From: an uncultured Syntrophobacteraceae bacterium
GTDB taxonomy: Bacteria; Desulfobacterota; Syntrophobacteria; Syntrophobacterales; Syntrophobacteraceae
Direction of reading: 5' to 3'
Assembly: GCA_937889795.1 (NCBI GenBank)
Contig: CALBZH010000767.1
Span: forward strand, 1 to 9,031
Length of the DNA: 9,031 bases
Both the position numbers and the translations under genes were made by a program. Shown piece by piece: positions 1 through 6,455 of the stretch. Under the pieces are notes generated by a model, which did not search any database, was not told the DNA's origin, and saw only the letters and a program-made list of their open reading frames with translations. Positions within the stretch are counted from its first letter, which is position 1, and every line of letters begins with the position of its first letter.

Positions 1-97
1 GCCCAAGTCGGGCCAGCTCCATCACTTCGTTGAAAATGAAGGTTTCGGACGGCTTCGGAAACCACAGGATGACATAGGCGGTCCTGAGCAACCGCAT
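1..97 (-). CDS. Glycosyltransferase, N-terminal fragment (GT4-like, runs off the window)
   Basis: Reading the minus strand from ATG at 97 gives 32 open codons to the window edge, beginning MRLLRTAYVILWF and continuing with PKPSETFIFNEVMELARLG. The block FPKPSETFIFNEV, followed by a short helix ending in LG, is the usual N-terminal signature of GT4-type (GT-B fold) glycosyltransferases that build exopolysaccharide or glycolipid. These use a nucleotide sugar in the cytoplasm. A second ATG lies one codon upstream at 100, but GGAGG at 106-102 is four bases from the ATG at 97 and only one base from the other, so 97 is preferred. The gene is divergent from the toxin-antitoxin operon. Its donor-binding C-terminal domain is outside the window, so sugar and acceptor cannot be inferred. 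Confidence 0.72.
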   Translation of the reverse strand, partial: MRLLRTAYVILWFPKPSETFIFNEVMELARLG

Positions 98-132
98 CAT
101 ACCTCCCCCGTTGGCGGGACCCTCGGAACACA

Positions 133-182
133 ACAGGAATCGGGTGGCACGAGCATTCGAGGCGAAACGCCACCCGTCCTGT
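133..182 (-). promoter_or_regulatory. Long hairpin in the leader of the left-edge glycosyltransferase gene
   Basis: Bases 133-138 (ACAGGA) and 141-148 (CGGGTGGC) pair perfectly with 177-182 (TCCTGT) and 169-176 (GCCACCCG). This makes a 14-bp stem with a two-base bulge (AT, 139-140) and a 20-base loop. It lies 36-85 bases upstream of the glycosyltransferase start on the minus strand. There is no T-run after either side, so it does not look like a finished intrinsic terminator. It may be a leader RNA structure, an mRNA stability element or a protein-binding palindrome. The structure is seen directly; the role is unknown. Confidence 0.4.
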
Positions 183-229
183 CCGCCGACAAGCCTCTTC
201 CACCACCCTCAAGCGTCCAACGGGATCCC

Positions 230-238
230 ACTATATCA
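230..238 (-). promoter_or_regulatory. Possible extended -10 promoter for the left-edge glycosyltransferase
   Basis: On the minus strand this reads TGATATAGT, that is TGn followed by TATAGT, a good extended -10 element. No convincing -35 hexamer lies 16-18 bases upstream, which is tolerated for extended -10 promoters. It would start transcription near 223 and give a leader of about 125 bases that includes the hairpin at 133-182. The call rests on motif match only. Confidence 0.35.
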
Positions 239-418
239 GAAAAGGGCTTGTGTGCGGGTTTTTCGGAGAGGTACCCATGCAACGGTCTGATGGCTTTCTT
301 CGCAGGAGCGACTGCCGGAAAAGGTCATGAGATCGTAGAATAGGGGGGACTCGATTCAAATCGAGCAGAACCTCGTCTTAGGCCGCGGGTAACAAATGAG
401 CGTCCGGTCGACCACAAT

Positions 419-503
419 GGTAACGCCGCCTTCCACGGCGGCGAGGCGATACGGGCCGACCATGCTCGGCGCTGCATACGCCGCCGTGGAAGGCGGCGCT
501 ACC
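419..503. repeat. Dispersed palindromic repeat, copy 1
   Basis: Two 24-base arms (419-442 and 480-503) are reverse complements at 23 of 24 positions and enclose a 37-base loop. The core of the arm, GCCTTCCACGGCGGC, is found again in the intergenic palindrome at 6456-6529. The two copies share arm sequence but not loop sequence, which is typical of REP-like or MITE-like intergenic elements spread by a transposase acting in trans. No T-run follows, so a terminator role is unlikely. Confidence 0.8.
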
Positions 504-583
504 GAAACGGGCTCAGGATAGCGTAGCTATCCCAACGTTGCTTTTCAGCGGGCGCGGATTTTTCCGATCCGCTGCAAGAGCCC

Positions 584-598
584 GGTTAGAGCCTATGC
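584..598 (+). repeat. Left 15-bp inverted repeat flanking the toxin-antitoxin cassette
   Basis: The sequence GGTTAGAGCCTATGC is the exact reverse complement of 1283-1297. It ends immediately before the -35 hexamer of the toxin-antitoxin promoter (599-604). The pair therefore encloses promoter, antitoxin and toxin with almost no extra DNA. No target-site duplication is visible outside the pair: the bases before 584 are CCC and those after 1297 are TGT. Confidence 0.75.
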
Positions 599-627
599 TT
601 GAAATGGCACCAAAGAGGAACCATAAT
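599..627 (+). promoter_or_regulatory. Sigma70-type promoter of the toxin-antitoxin operon
   Basis: TTGAAA (599-604) and CATAAT (622-627) are separated by exactly 17 bases, each one mismatch from the sigma70 consensus. Transcription would begin near 634, leaving a leader of about 15 bases with the AAGGAGG ribosome site at 637-643. RHH antitoxins of this class usually repress their own promoter, often with the toxin bound, so an operator probably overlaps here. No clear palindromic operator was identified. Confidence 0.65.
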
Positions 628-648
628 GAAACCAAAAAGGAGGTGCCC

Positions 649-891
649 ATGCCTGCGCTGACCATAAAGAATATGCCGGATGACCTTTACCAGAAACTGA
701 AAGACGCCGCCCAGGCTCACCGCCGTAGTCTCAACAGCGAAATCATTTATTGTCTTGAGACGGTGCTGACCCCGCGCAAGATGCCCGTATCGGACCGGTT
801 GCAGCGAGCGCGCAGTTTGCGACAGCAGGTCCCCTCTGGGAAAGTGACTCCGGCCGACATCGAAGATGCAATCGAACAGGGGCGGCCATGA
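649..891 (+). CDS. FitA-like ribbon-helix-helix antitoxin
   Basis: This 80-residue protein neutralises the PIN toxin encoded immediately downstream and probably represses the operon. Residues 1-40, from MPALTIKNMPDDLYQKLK through HRRSLNSEII, match the FitA/Arc-type ribbon-helix-helix DNA-binding domain: a short beta strand, then two helices with the RSLNSEI turn. The C-terminal half (about 45-80) is charged and would be the toxin-wrapping tail. The ATG at 649 is chosen because AAGGAGG lies at 637-643, five bases upstream, and the protein then starts exactly at the conserved strand; the frame is open to 538 but that part shows no homology. Its TGA overlaps the toxin ATG as ATGA (888-891), implying translational coupling. 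FitA and VapB antitoxins of this size cannot be separated further by eye. Confidence 0.88.
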   Translation: MPALTIKNMPDDLYQKLKDAAQAHRRSLNSEIIYCLETVLTPRKMPVSDRLQRARSLRQQVPSGKVTPADIEDAIEQGRP

Positions 892-1274
892 TTGTCGTTG
901 ATACCAATGTTCTGGCTTCCCTGTATTTGCCTACGGACTATACAGCAAAAGCCGAAGATCTTCTGCAGCACGACCCGGAATGGGTGGCACCAACCCTTTG
1001 GCGCAGCGAGTTTCGAAATGTCTTGGCGTTGTATCGACGCAGGAAGCTGTTGACATTGGACCAGGCCCTGGCCATTCAGACCGAAGCAGAATCGCTGCTA
1101 CGCGAAAGCGAGTACATGGTCATTTCTGTCGACGTCTTGCAACTGGTGCAGCAAAGCAAGTGCTCGGCTTACGACTGCGAATTCGTGGCCCTGGCACAAA
1201 GCCTCAGCGTGCCGTTGATCACGATGGACAAGCAAATTCTCAATGACTTTCCCACCATCGCCAAACCGTTATAA
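888..1274 (+). CDS. vapC: PIN-domain ribonuclease toxin (VapC/FitB type)
   Basis: This 128-residue protein is a complete single PIN domain, the usual VapC length. It begins MIVVDTNVLASLY with the first metal-binding acid, D5. It also has E41 in WRSEFRNVL, D96 in the AYDCEFVALA block and D114 in ITMDKQIL, so the set of Mg-binding acidic residues looks intact and the enzyme should be active. VapC toxins are Mg-dependent endoribonucleases, often cutting tRNA or rRNA, and are held inactive by the partner antitoxin. Its start overlaps the antitoxin stop by four bases (ATGA), with an AGGGGCGG ribosome-site-like stretch in the antitoxin's last codons. Nothing suggests truncation. The RNA target is not predictable from the sequence. 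Confidence 0.92.
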   Translation: MIVVDTNVLASLYLPTDYTAKAEDLLQHDPEWVAPTLWRSEFRNVLALYRRRKLLTLDQALAIQTEAESLLRESEYMVISVDVLQLVQQSKCSAYDCEFVALAQSLSVPLITMDKQILNDFPTIAKPL

Positions 1275-1282
1275 CCCCTTCC

Positions 1283-1297
1283 GCATAGGCTCTAACC
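1283..1297 (-). repeat. Right 15-bp inverted repeat flanking the toxin-antitoxin cassette
   Basis: GCATAGGCTCTAACC is the exact reverse complement of 584-598. It begins eight bases after the toxin stop codon. The two arms lie 684 bases apart, so they are not a local terminator hairpin. Their position tight against both ends of the operon suggests the termini of a small cassette about 714 bp long. Confidence 0.75.
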
Positions 1298-1947
1298 TGT
1301 AATTGAGCAGGCCTGTTGTTCTTCGGGACGTGGGATGAGGCGTCTACAGCCGAGGTGATCAGCGAGATCGGGTCTACGGGCACGTGGAAAGAGCTGACTA
1401 CTCCATCATCCTGATATCGCAGTTTATTTTAGGCGCAGAGCCGTTGCAAGGGGATTCCGACACGATGGATGATCTTTCTGTTGAGCACCCCCATCGGCAA
1501 GATATCCAAAAACTGTTGTTCTCCGCAGGCACAGCTTCACGGAGGGAGAGACCGCCGCAGGAAGTTGCGGTTCCCTTCCAGGGGGGCATCGAGCACACAC
1601 CCGCATGGCTTATTGCTTCAGACGAATCGACACGTGCCACGAGGCGTTTGAGAAAGCCAGTGTGACCGTAAGCCCCTGGCTGACTCTGTACCCTTCATGC
1701 AAAGGATTGCGTGGCCGAGATGGCAGGTGATTGGAATCGTCCGGGCTGACTTCCAGGGCATCTGGCCCTAACCGAAAATGCTCGCCACCGGGATGTGTTG
1801 ACGGCTTTCCAGACATGGGCTATTCCAATTGGCTCCAAGGTCAATCGTTGATGGCGCCGTCGGAGATTCCTGGCGAACTGCAGCAGGCGGCTGCCTCATG
1901 GCGGTTGCGGCTTAGCATGCGGGAGGGCGGATCGAGCGACCGTTGCG
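1298..1947. other. 650-bp intergenic stretch with no recognisable gene
   Basis: Open frames of 60-93 codons exist on both strands, for example plus strand 1384-1665 and minus strand 1398-1640. They overlap one another, lack convincing ribosome sites and show no family motif that I recognise. No long repeat, tRNA or terminator was found. The stretch could be decayed coding DNA or a regulatory region for the glycosyltransferase downstream. I cannot support a feature in it. Confidence 0.45.
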
Positions 1948-3162
1948 ATGCCGATGATTTCCTGCTCCCTCACAAGGAGGCAACGACCTGGTTTGGGCAC
2001 ACATCTTCTGTTCTCTCTGGGGTTACTGCTGGTGGGCGGTTTGGGGCTGGCTCTGCTCGGCAGGAAGAGTCCGCGTGCCGACAGAACCGGCTCCGGTGGT
2101 GCAGTGGAGGCCGCGTGGCCAAAAGTGAGCGTGATTGTTCCAGCGACCGGGGCGGATCCGGGCATGGGGGCATCGTTGCGGTCTCTTCTGAGCCAGTGGT
2201 ATCCGTCTTTCGAGGTGATCCTGGTGACTCGGGACATGGAAGACCCGGCTGCGTCGCTCATCCTCGAGGCAATCGATGGATGCCCCTTTGCGCGGCATCT
2301 GTGCAGCGGGAGGGCCACCGAGTGCGGGCAGAAGAACTTCAATCTGCTGGCAGGGGTGAGGGAAGCCTGCCCGGAGAGCGCGATCCTGGTGTTCTGTGAC
2401 AGCGTTCGCGTGGCGCCGCCTGACTGGCTGCGGGCTTTGGTGGCATCCATTGCTCGAAAGCGCGCGGTGCTCACCACGGGGTACCACCACATCATCCCGA
2501 AAGACCATGGAACGGCCACGATCGGACGGGCTCTCACCGTCACGGTGATGCATCTGTTCCAACGGATTCCGTGGGTTACTCAGCCGTGGGGGGGCGCCGT
2601 CGCGTTCGAGCGAAGCACCTTTTCTGCACTGGGAATCCCTGAATTCTGGGCCGAGCAGGTCGTCGACGACATGTCCCTGGCACCGATTCTCAGGAGGAAG
2701 GGGGTCAGAGCGAAGCTGGTGCCGACTCCGTGGCTGGATACACCGCTGGCCGCCGAGACTGCTTCAGGGTGGAGTCGATGGCTTGCCCGGCAGATCTTTT
2801 ATCTCAAGGTTTCGTTAGCCGGCAGTTGGATCGCGATCGGGGTGGTCCTCTACCACCTGGCGGCCATGGTGGTCCTTGCGGCCACTCGGAGTGTTGCCTG
2901 CCTGTTGGGCTGGATCCCCGCCGGCGACGGCCTGATCGCCTTCGGGTTTCTGGGCGCGCTCGGATTGCTGGGAGTGATCTTGAGGGCTCTCCACCCCAAT
3001 CCCGGCCCATGGAAGCCCTGGCTCCTAGCCGCCTACGCCGCCCCCTTGATCGCCGCCTGGTCGCATGCCAAGACCCTTTTCACACTGAAGATCGACTGGC
3101 GGGGAATCACCTACGAGGTCGACTGGCGCGGAAGAGTCACGAACATCGAAGAACGCCCGTAG
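1948..3162 (+). CDS. Membrane glycosyltransferase, GT21/ceramide glucosyltransferase-like
   Basis: This 404-residue GT-A protein should transfer a sugar from a nucleotide donor to a membrane lipid on the cytoplasmic face. It has an N-terminal membrane segment (about 19-38), then KVSVIVPAT (59-67), CGQKNFNLL (126-134) and the metal-site region VFCDSV (148-153). WGGAVAFER (214-222) and VVDDMSLA (238-245) form the acceptor and catalytic-base region, followed by GWSRW (274-278). The last 110 residues hold about three more membrane segments, and the tail carries WRGITYEVDWRG. This order matches bacterial ceramide glucosyltransferase-like GT21 enzymes in the wider GT2 clan. The usual Q/R-x-x-R-W motif has Gly at its first position. 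The start is uncertain: AAGGAGG at 1974-1980 would better serve TTG at 1993, giving 389 residues. It is convergent with the synthase operon. Confidence 0.8.
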   Translation: MPMISCSLTRRQRPGLGTHLLFSLGLLLVGGLGLALLGRKSPRADRTGSGGAVEAAWPKVSVIVPATGADPGMGASLRSLLSQWYPSFEVILVTRDMEDPAASLILEAIDGCPFARHLCSGRATECGQKNFNLLAGVREACPESAILVFCDSVRVAPPDWLRALVASIARKRAVLTTGYHHIIPKDHGTATIGRALTVTVMHLFQRIPWVTQPWGGAVAFERSTFSALGIPEFWAEQVVDDMSLAPILRRKGVRAKLVPTPWLDTPLAAETASGWSRWLARQIFYLKVSLAGSWIAIGVVLYHLAAMVVLAATRSVACLLGWIPAGDGLIAFGFLGALGLLGVILRALHPNPGPWKPWLLAAYAAPLIAAWSHAKTLFTLKIDWRGITYEVDWRGRVTNIEERP

Positions 3163-3196
3163 GCACGGCGCGAATTCTCGAAATCGATCGGAGGAC

Positions 3197-3215
3197 GTCG
3201 GGTTGAAAATCCGAC
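3197..3215. repeat. Small palindrome after the glycosyltransferase gene
   Basis: GTCGGGTT, a GAA loop and AATCCGAC form an 8-bp stem with one G-T pair. It lies 34 bases after the glycosyltransferase stop and between two convergent genes. It has no T-run on either side, so it is at best a weak or factor-assisted terminator. Short palindromes of this type recur between genes in many GC-rich genomes; no second copy was found in this window. Confidence 0.4.
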
Positions 3216-3293
3216 CTACCGCCCTGCCGATACCCACGCGTGCCGAGAAGTGACCGCCTGCTTCTGCCAAGTCTTCATATACCGGCCAAGTCT

Positions 3294-3647
3294 TCAGCGT
3301 TTTCTCGCCGTGATCGTGAGGCGCGTTCCTGTTCTGGTCGTCACGACTCCCGTTATCTCCCTCTCATTGACCAGCTTGCCAACAAAACGATGGCCCGAGT
3401 GATGCGAGGCCTCCAGCACATCCCCTTCGATCGTGCCCGTGAAATGATAAATCCACACCTCACGCAACGGCTGCCTGACAAACAGCACTCACCGAACGGT
3501 CTGGCCGGTCTGCTCCACTTCCGCGACGGCCTCGGCGAGGAGGTATCGTGATTCCCAAATTTCGGAGGCCTCGGCACCTGTGATGTGGGGTCCGAACATA
3601 CAGCAGACCAGCACCAACCAAACGAGACCAATCCGTTTATGTTTCAC
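3294..3647 (-). pseudogene. Small secreted protein gene interrupted by an in-frame TGA
   Basis: A GTG at 3647 with AAAGGA seven bases upstream opens a frame that runs to the stop at 3294, with a single in-frame TGA at 3491-3489. The first part (52 codons) is a clear signal peptide: a basic start VKHKR, a hydrophobic core LVWLVLV and a signal-peptidase I-type site GAEA before SEIW. It is followed by an amphipathic stretch LLAEAVAEVEQTGQ. The second part (64 codons) contains GTIEGDVLEASHHSGHRFVG and ITGVVTTRTGTRL, a beta-rich glycine-turn pattern. Together they make one plausible 117-residue exported protein. GTG directly follows the TGA, so restart without the signal peptide is possible. It lies 67 bases after the radical SAM stop, on the same strand. 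I do not recognise the family. A nonsense mutation, a sequencing error or recoding are the alternatives. Confidence 0.55.
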
Positions 3648-3664
3648 GAAAGCATCCTTTCTTC

Positions 3665-3683
3665 ACACGGAGAACCGCCGTGT
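3665..3683. other. Small hairpin just upstream of the secreted-protein ribosome site
   Basis: ACACGG and CCGTGT form a 6-bp stem with a 7-base loop in the 67-bp gap between the radical SAM stop and the small secreted gene. On the minus-strand transcript the stem ends four bases before the AAAGGA ribosome site. No T-run follows, so read-through is expected; it may affect ribosome access or mRNA stability. Confidence 0.3.
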
Positions 3684-3714
3684 TTCACTCCATTGAGCCA
3701 GCCAAGCAACCGGA

Positions 3715-5238
3715 CTAATGTCTCTGGCGCCCGAGGCACTCTCGGATTCTTGCTGCAATTGCAGCTGGTTGCGAGGACCGGTGCAATCCGAGCTTAATCA
3801 GGAGGAAATTGACTCCCGAGGTATGCCGCCAGTACGGCTTGGGGATGCGCAGCAACTTGCCCACTCGTGTCAGCACCTTCGTAAACGGCAGCAAGCGCTC
3901 GATCGTGCCCAGCACCACTTCAGGATGGGTCGCGGTGAGCTGAGTGAGCGCCGCAAGGGTTTCGTCCAAGTCCAGCTGTGGGGATACGTACCACAGCTGC
4001 TCCAGAGGATTGCTCCCCCGATGGATCAATCCCTCCTCCCATGCGAGCCTCCAGAGCTTTGTTGCAGGATAGAGGCGAACACCCAGGAAGAAGTGGGCGA
4101 TGTGATACGGTCCCCTCCGCCCTCCCGTCAGGTATCGTGTGACGAAATCCAGGGTTTCATGAACCGTGTCCCGGTTTTCCCCGGGTCCGCCAAGGAGAAA
4201 ATACCAAAAGACCGTGAAGCGTGACCGGTTGACGGCTTCGGTGGCGTGGATCAGGACATCCTTGTCGAACCCCTTCTGGTAGCTGGTCAGCATCGCATCC
4301 GACGCCGACTCGGGGCTCATCATGAAGGAGCGAAATCCCGCCCGCCACATCAGATCCAGGATTCCCTGATCCAGGCAACGAGGACTCACCCCCATGGCCG
4401 TCAGATTCGCCTTCCACGGCCGTCGAATGAGCCCCTCGAGGAGCGCCACGCAGTGATCCACGGGGGCATTGAAGACAGAATCCACGAATTCGAAGGTATC
4501 CGGTTTGAACCGACGGTAGGCTTCCTCGATTTCCTCAATCACGTCTTCGGGGTCTCGCAATTTCAGAGTCTGCCCCTCCAGGACCTGGTTGTACGTGCAA
4601 TAGATGCAACGTTGCGGACACCCTCGCTTGGTTTGAATGGGGTAACTGCCGCCTATCTTGCGGTAGGGCTCCAGATCGATCCAGCGCGAAGCTCCCGAGT
4701 GGCCGAAGGAGGAGTCCGTCATCCGAGGCGGTGTCAAATGAAACCCTTCGGTCTCGATCCAGCCAACGCCGGGAATCTCACCCATGATCCCTGGCGAACC
4801 GCCATTTTCCAAGGCCTTCAAGAGGGCGACAAAACTGGTCTCCCCTTCGGATACGACAATGTAGTCCGCCTCGAGCAGCCGCAGAACCTCCTCGGGACAA
4901 AGACTCGCCCCGGACCCGCCCAGCACGATGACCCCTTGGGAGATTTCTCTAACATACCGAACAAGCTGGGCCACCTCCGGCAGGTAGGAGACCGGGTGGA
5001 GCAGATTGCAGTTGTCGAGGTTGCGTATGGAAAACCCAATGACGTCCGGGACAAAGCGCTTCATTTCAGCTTCAAGCGCCCCCCGGGCGTCGTGCTTGAA
5101 ACAGAGGTCCAATGCACGGACCTCATGCCCTGCGTCTTGGGCCGCTTTGGCGACGTAGAACATCCCGATCGGCGGCGCCGCCAGGATGTCACCCTTGAGA
5201 TTGCTGTTCACGAGCAGAACGCGCAGAGGCTCCTCCAT
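3715..5238 (-). CDS. B12-binding-type radical SAM protein
   Basis: This 507-residue protein has two domains. The N-terminal part (about 5-145) has the cobalamin-binding Rossmann layout: RVLLVNSN, PPIGMFYVAKAAQDAGHEV, VIVLGGSGAS (103-112) and ADYIVVSEGE (124-133). The canonical DxHxxG cobalamin ligand motif is not visible. The radical SAM barrel follows, with KRGCPQRCIYC giving cysteines 207, 211 and 214 for the 4Fe-4S cluster, and GGPGE at 350-354 near the SAM site. Such enzymes cleave SAM to a 5'-deoxyadenosyl radical; B12-type members often methylate or rearrange unactivated carbons of lipids, hopanoids or natural products. The start is 14 bases after the GNAT stop, with GGTGG upstream, so the two genes are probably cotranscribed. 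Substrate is unknown; tailoring of the synthase product is an inference from context. Confidence 0.85.
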   Translation of the reverse strand: MEEPLRVLLVNSNLKGDILAAPPIGMFYVAKAAQDAGHEVRALDLCFKHDARGALEAEMKRFVPDVIGFSIRNLDNCNLLHPVSYLPEVAQLVRYVREISQGVIVLGGSGASLCPEEVLRLLEADYIVVSEGETSFVALLKALENGGSPGIMGEIPGVGWIETEGFHLTPPRMTDSSFGHSGASRWIDLEPYRKIGGSYPIQTKRGCPQRCIYCTYNQVLEGQTLKLRDPEDVIEEIEEAYRRFKPDTFEFVDSVFNAPVDHCVALLEGLIRRPWKANLTAMGVSPRCLDQGILDLMWRAGFRSFMMSPESASDAMLTSYQKGFDKDVLIHATEAVNRSRFTVFWYFLLGGPGENRDTVHETLDFVTRYLTGGRRGPYHIAHFFLGVRLYPATKLWRLAWEEGLIHRGSNPLEQLWYVSPQLDLDETLAALTQLTATHPEVVLGTIERLLPFTKVLTRVGKLLRIPKPYWRHTSGVNFLLIKLGLHRSSQPAAIAARIRECLGRQRH

Positions 5239-5252
5239 GGATTACCACCGGA

Positions 5253-6374
5253 TCAAAGCTCCTTCCGATAGATCCGGTAACGTTTGTAGGGCTGCCCGCC
5301 CCCTTCCTCATAGAGCAGGTTGATGGCGTCATTATCCTCCAAATTCCAGCCAAGCTCCAGAGTGCGAAACTGCTTTTTCGCGCGCAGAACCTGCATCAGA
5401 TGATCAAAGATCACGAAGGGGGCGCCCATCTGGCGATATGCCGGCTTTACGCCAAGCATCAGCCCACGCATGCCGGTCACCTCGGCCCAATGAAGGTGCT
5501 TCCTGATCAGGGCCACCAAGCCCCCCGTACCGTTGAATCGTTTCAGGAGAGGGTTGATGTCGGGCAGGATCAGGCAGACGCCGATGGCCTCCTCCCCGTC
5601 ATAAAGGAAGAAGCCCAGGTCCGGGTCAAAGATATAGGCCATTTCCCGAGCAGACACTTCGAGCTCGTCATCCGTCATGGGCACGAAGCCCCAGTTCTCC
5701 GCCCAGCACTCCATGTAGATGCGGTTCATCAACCGCACTTCCGCCCCAAAGCGCTTGGGGTCCATGTGCCGGATGGTCATGTCTCCCTTCTGGGACAGTT
5801 TTTGGGCCATGTCGCGCACCCAAGCGGGCGGCTCGTAATCGCGGGTGAACCGATAGGCGAGGAGATCTTTTTCCTTCCGGAAGCCGCAGAAGTGGGCCAA
5901 TTCCATGTAGTAGGGCGGGTTGTACGGCATCATGAGACTGGGAGGGGAGTCGAAGCCTTGAACGAGTAGCCCGACCTCGTAATTGGTGGAAGGATTGAGC
6001 GGCCCCCTGAAGAAGCTCATGCCTTTGGATCGCGCCCAGCCTTCCGCCGCGCGAAAAAGCGCCGCGGCCACTTCCGGATCGCGGGTGCATTCGAAGAATC
6101 CCCACGCCCCCATCCTTTCTCCATGGTACCGGTTGTAATTCCCGTCCACAATGGCCGCGATCCGGCCCACCGGCTCCGAGCCACGGGTCGCCAGGAAAAG
6201 CTCCCGTTCGGAGCATTTCCAAAAGGGGTGCTTCCTCGGGGTGAGCAGGGTAGCAAGGGAGGATCTGATGGGCGGGATCCAGTTCGGATCGCTTTGATAA
6301 ATGCTCCAGGGCAGCTCGATGAATGCTTTGAGATCCGCTCGTCGAGTGACGGGTCTCACCTCCAGACTGCTCAT
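5253..6374 (-). CDS. YghO-like GNAT-family protein (putative N-acyltransferase)
   Basis: This 373-residue protein matches the long GNAT-like family that includes E. coli YghO. Diagnostic blocks are LEVRPVTRRADLKAFIELPW (4-23), EPVGRIAAIVDGNYNRYHGE (67-86) and WGFFEC (91-96). RGPLNPSTNYEVGLLVQGFD (123-142) leads into the proline-rich PPSLMMPYNPPYY. Near the C terminus lie the acetyl-CoA-site-like LGVKPAYRQMGAPF (307-320) and LEDNDAINLLYEEGG. GNAT enzymes transfer acyl groups from CoA or a carrier protein to amines, but this subfamily has no firmly established substrate. ATG at 6374 is chosen because GAGGAGG lies just upstream (6377-6383) and the protein then begins at the conserved strand; the frame extends to 6509 only by reading into a palindromic repeat. 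It sits between the phosphopantetheinyl transferase and the radical SAM gene. Confidence 0.85.
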   Translation of the reverse strand: MSSLEVRPVTRRADLKAFIELPWSIYQSDPNWIPPIRSSLATLLTPRKHPFWKCSERELFLATRGSEPVGRIAAIVDGNYNRYHGERMGAWGFFECTRDPEVAAALFRAAEGWARSKGMSFFRGPLNPSTNYEVGLLVQGFDSPPSLMMPYNPPYYMELAHFCGFRKEKDLLAYRFTRDYEPPAWVRDMAQKLSQKGDMTIRHMDPKRFGAEVRLMNRIYMECWAENWGFVPMTDDELEVSAREMAYIFDPDLGFFLYDGEEAIGVCLILPDINPLLKRFNGTGGLVALIRKHLHWAEVTGMRGLMLGVKPAYRQMGAPFVIFDHLMQVLRAKKQFRTLELGWNLEDNDAINLLYEEGGGQPYKRYRIYRKEL

Positions 6375-6455
6375 ACGCCTCCTCTGGCCTCCTGGAACAT
6401 TGCGGTTGTAAGAGGCGACAGGCAACAAACAGGCATCCTGTAGCCCATGACGGCA

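Larger units (their letters stand above)
101..583. other. Intergenic region between divergent genes
   Basis: No coding sequence is recognised here. Open frames crossing it have no family resemblance and overlap structured repeats. It holds the leader hairpin (133-182), the extended -10 candidate (230-238), a 6-bp hairpin with a TCAA loop (350-365), the long palindromic repeat (419-503), a 7-bp hairpin GGATAGC-gta-GCTATCC (516-532) and a 6-bp hairpin (554-572). The run of consecutive palindromes just before the toxin-antitoxin cassette is typical of repeat-rich intergenic DNA that tolerates insertions. Confidence 0.5.

Noticed and set aside
145..160. TGGCACGAGCATTCG looks like a sigma54 -24/-12 promoter
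   Set aside because: The -12 element reads TTCG rather than TTGC, it points away from the nearby gene, and it lies within the hairpin stem and loop.
345..370. GATTCAAATC resembles a tRNA T-loop
   Set aside because: The conserved G53-C61 pair is absent, and no acceptor stem, anticodon arm or D-arm could be drawn around it; it is a simple 6-bp hairpin.
419..503. CRISPR or intrinsic terminator reading of the palindromic repeat
   Set aside because: There is one inverted pair per locus with no regular spacer series, and no T-run follows either arm.
1384..1665. 93-codon plus-strand open frame after the toxin gene
   Set aside because: No family motif is recognised and no good ribosome site is seen; several other frames are equally open on both strands.
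1896..2562. Minus-strand frames of 179-215 codons over the glycosyltransferase start
   Set aside because: They are antisense to conserved glycosyltransferase motifs and have no protein features of their own.
3267..3296. 11-bp direct repeat CCAAGTCTTCA (3267-3277 and 3286-3296)
   Set aside because: Only two units with a 19-base period were found; too short to call a CRISPR, iteron array or target-site duplication.
4246..5271. 341-codon plus-strand open frame opposite the radical SAM gene
   Set aside because: The minus strand carries the CxxxCxxC cluster motif and a full-length family match; the plus-strand translation has no recognisable domain.
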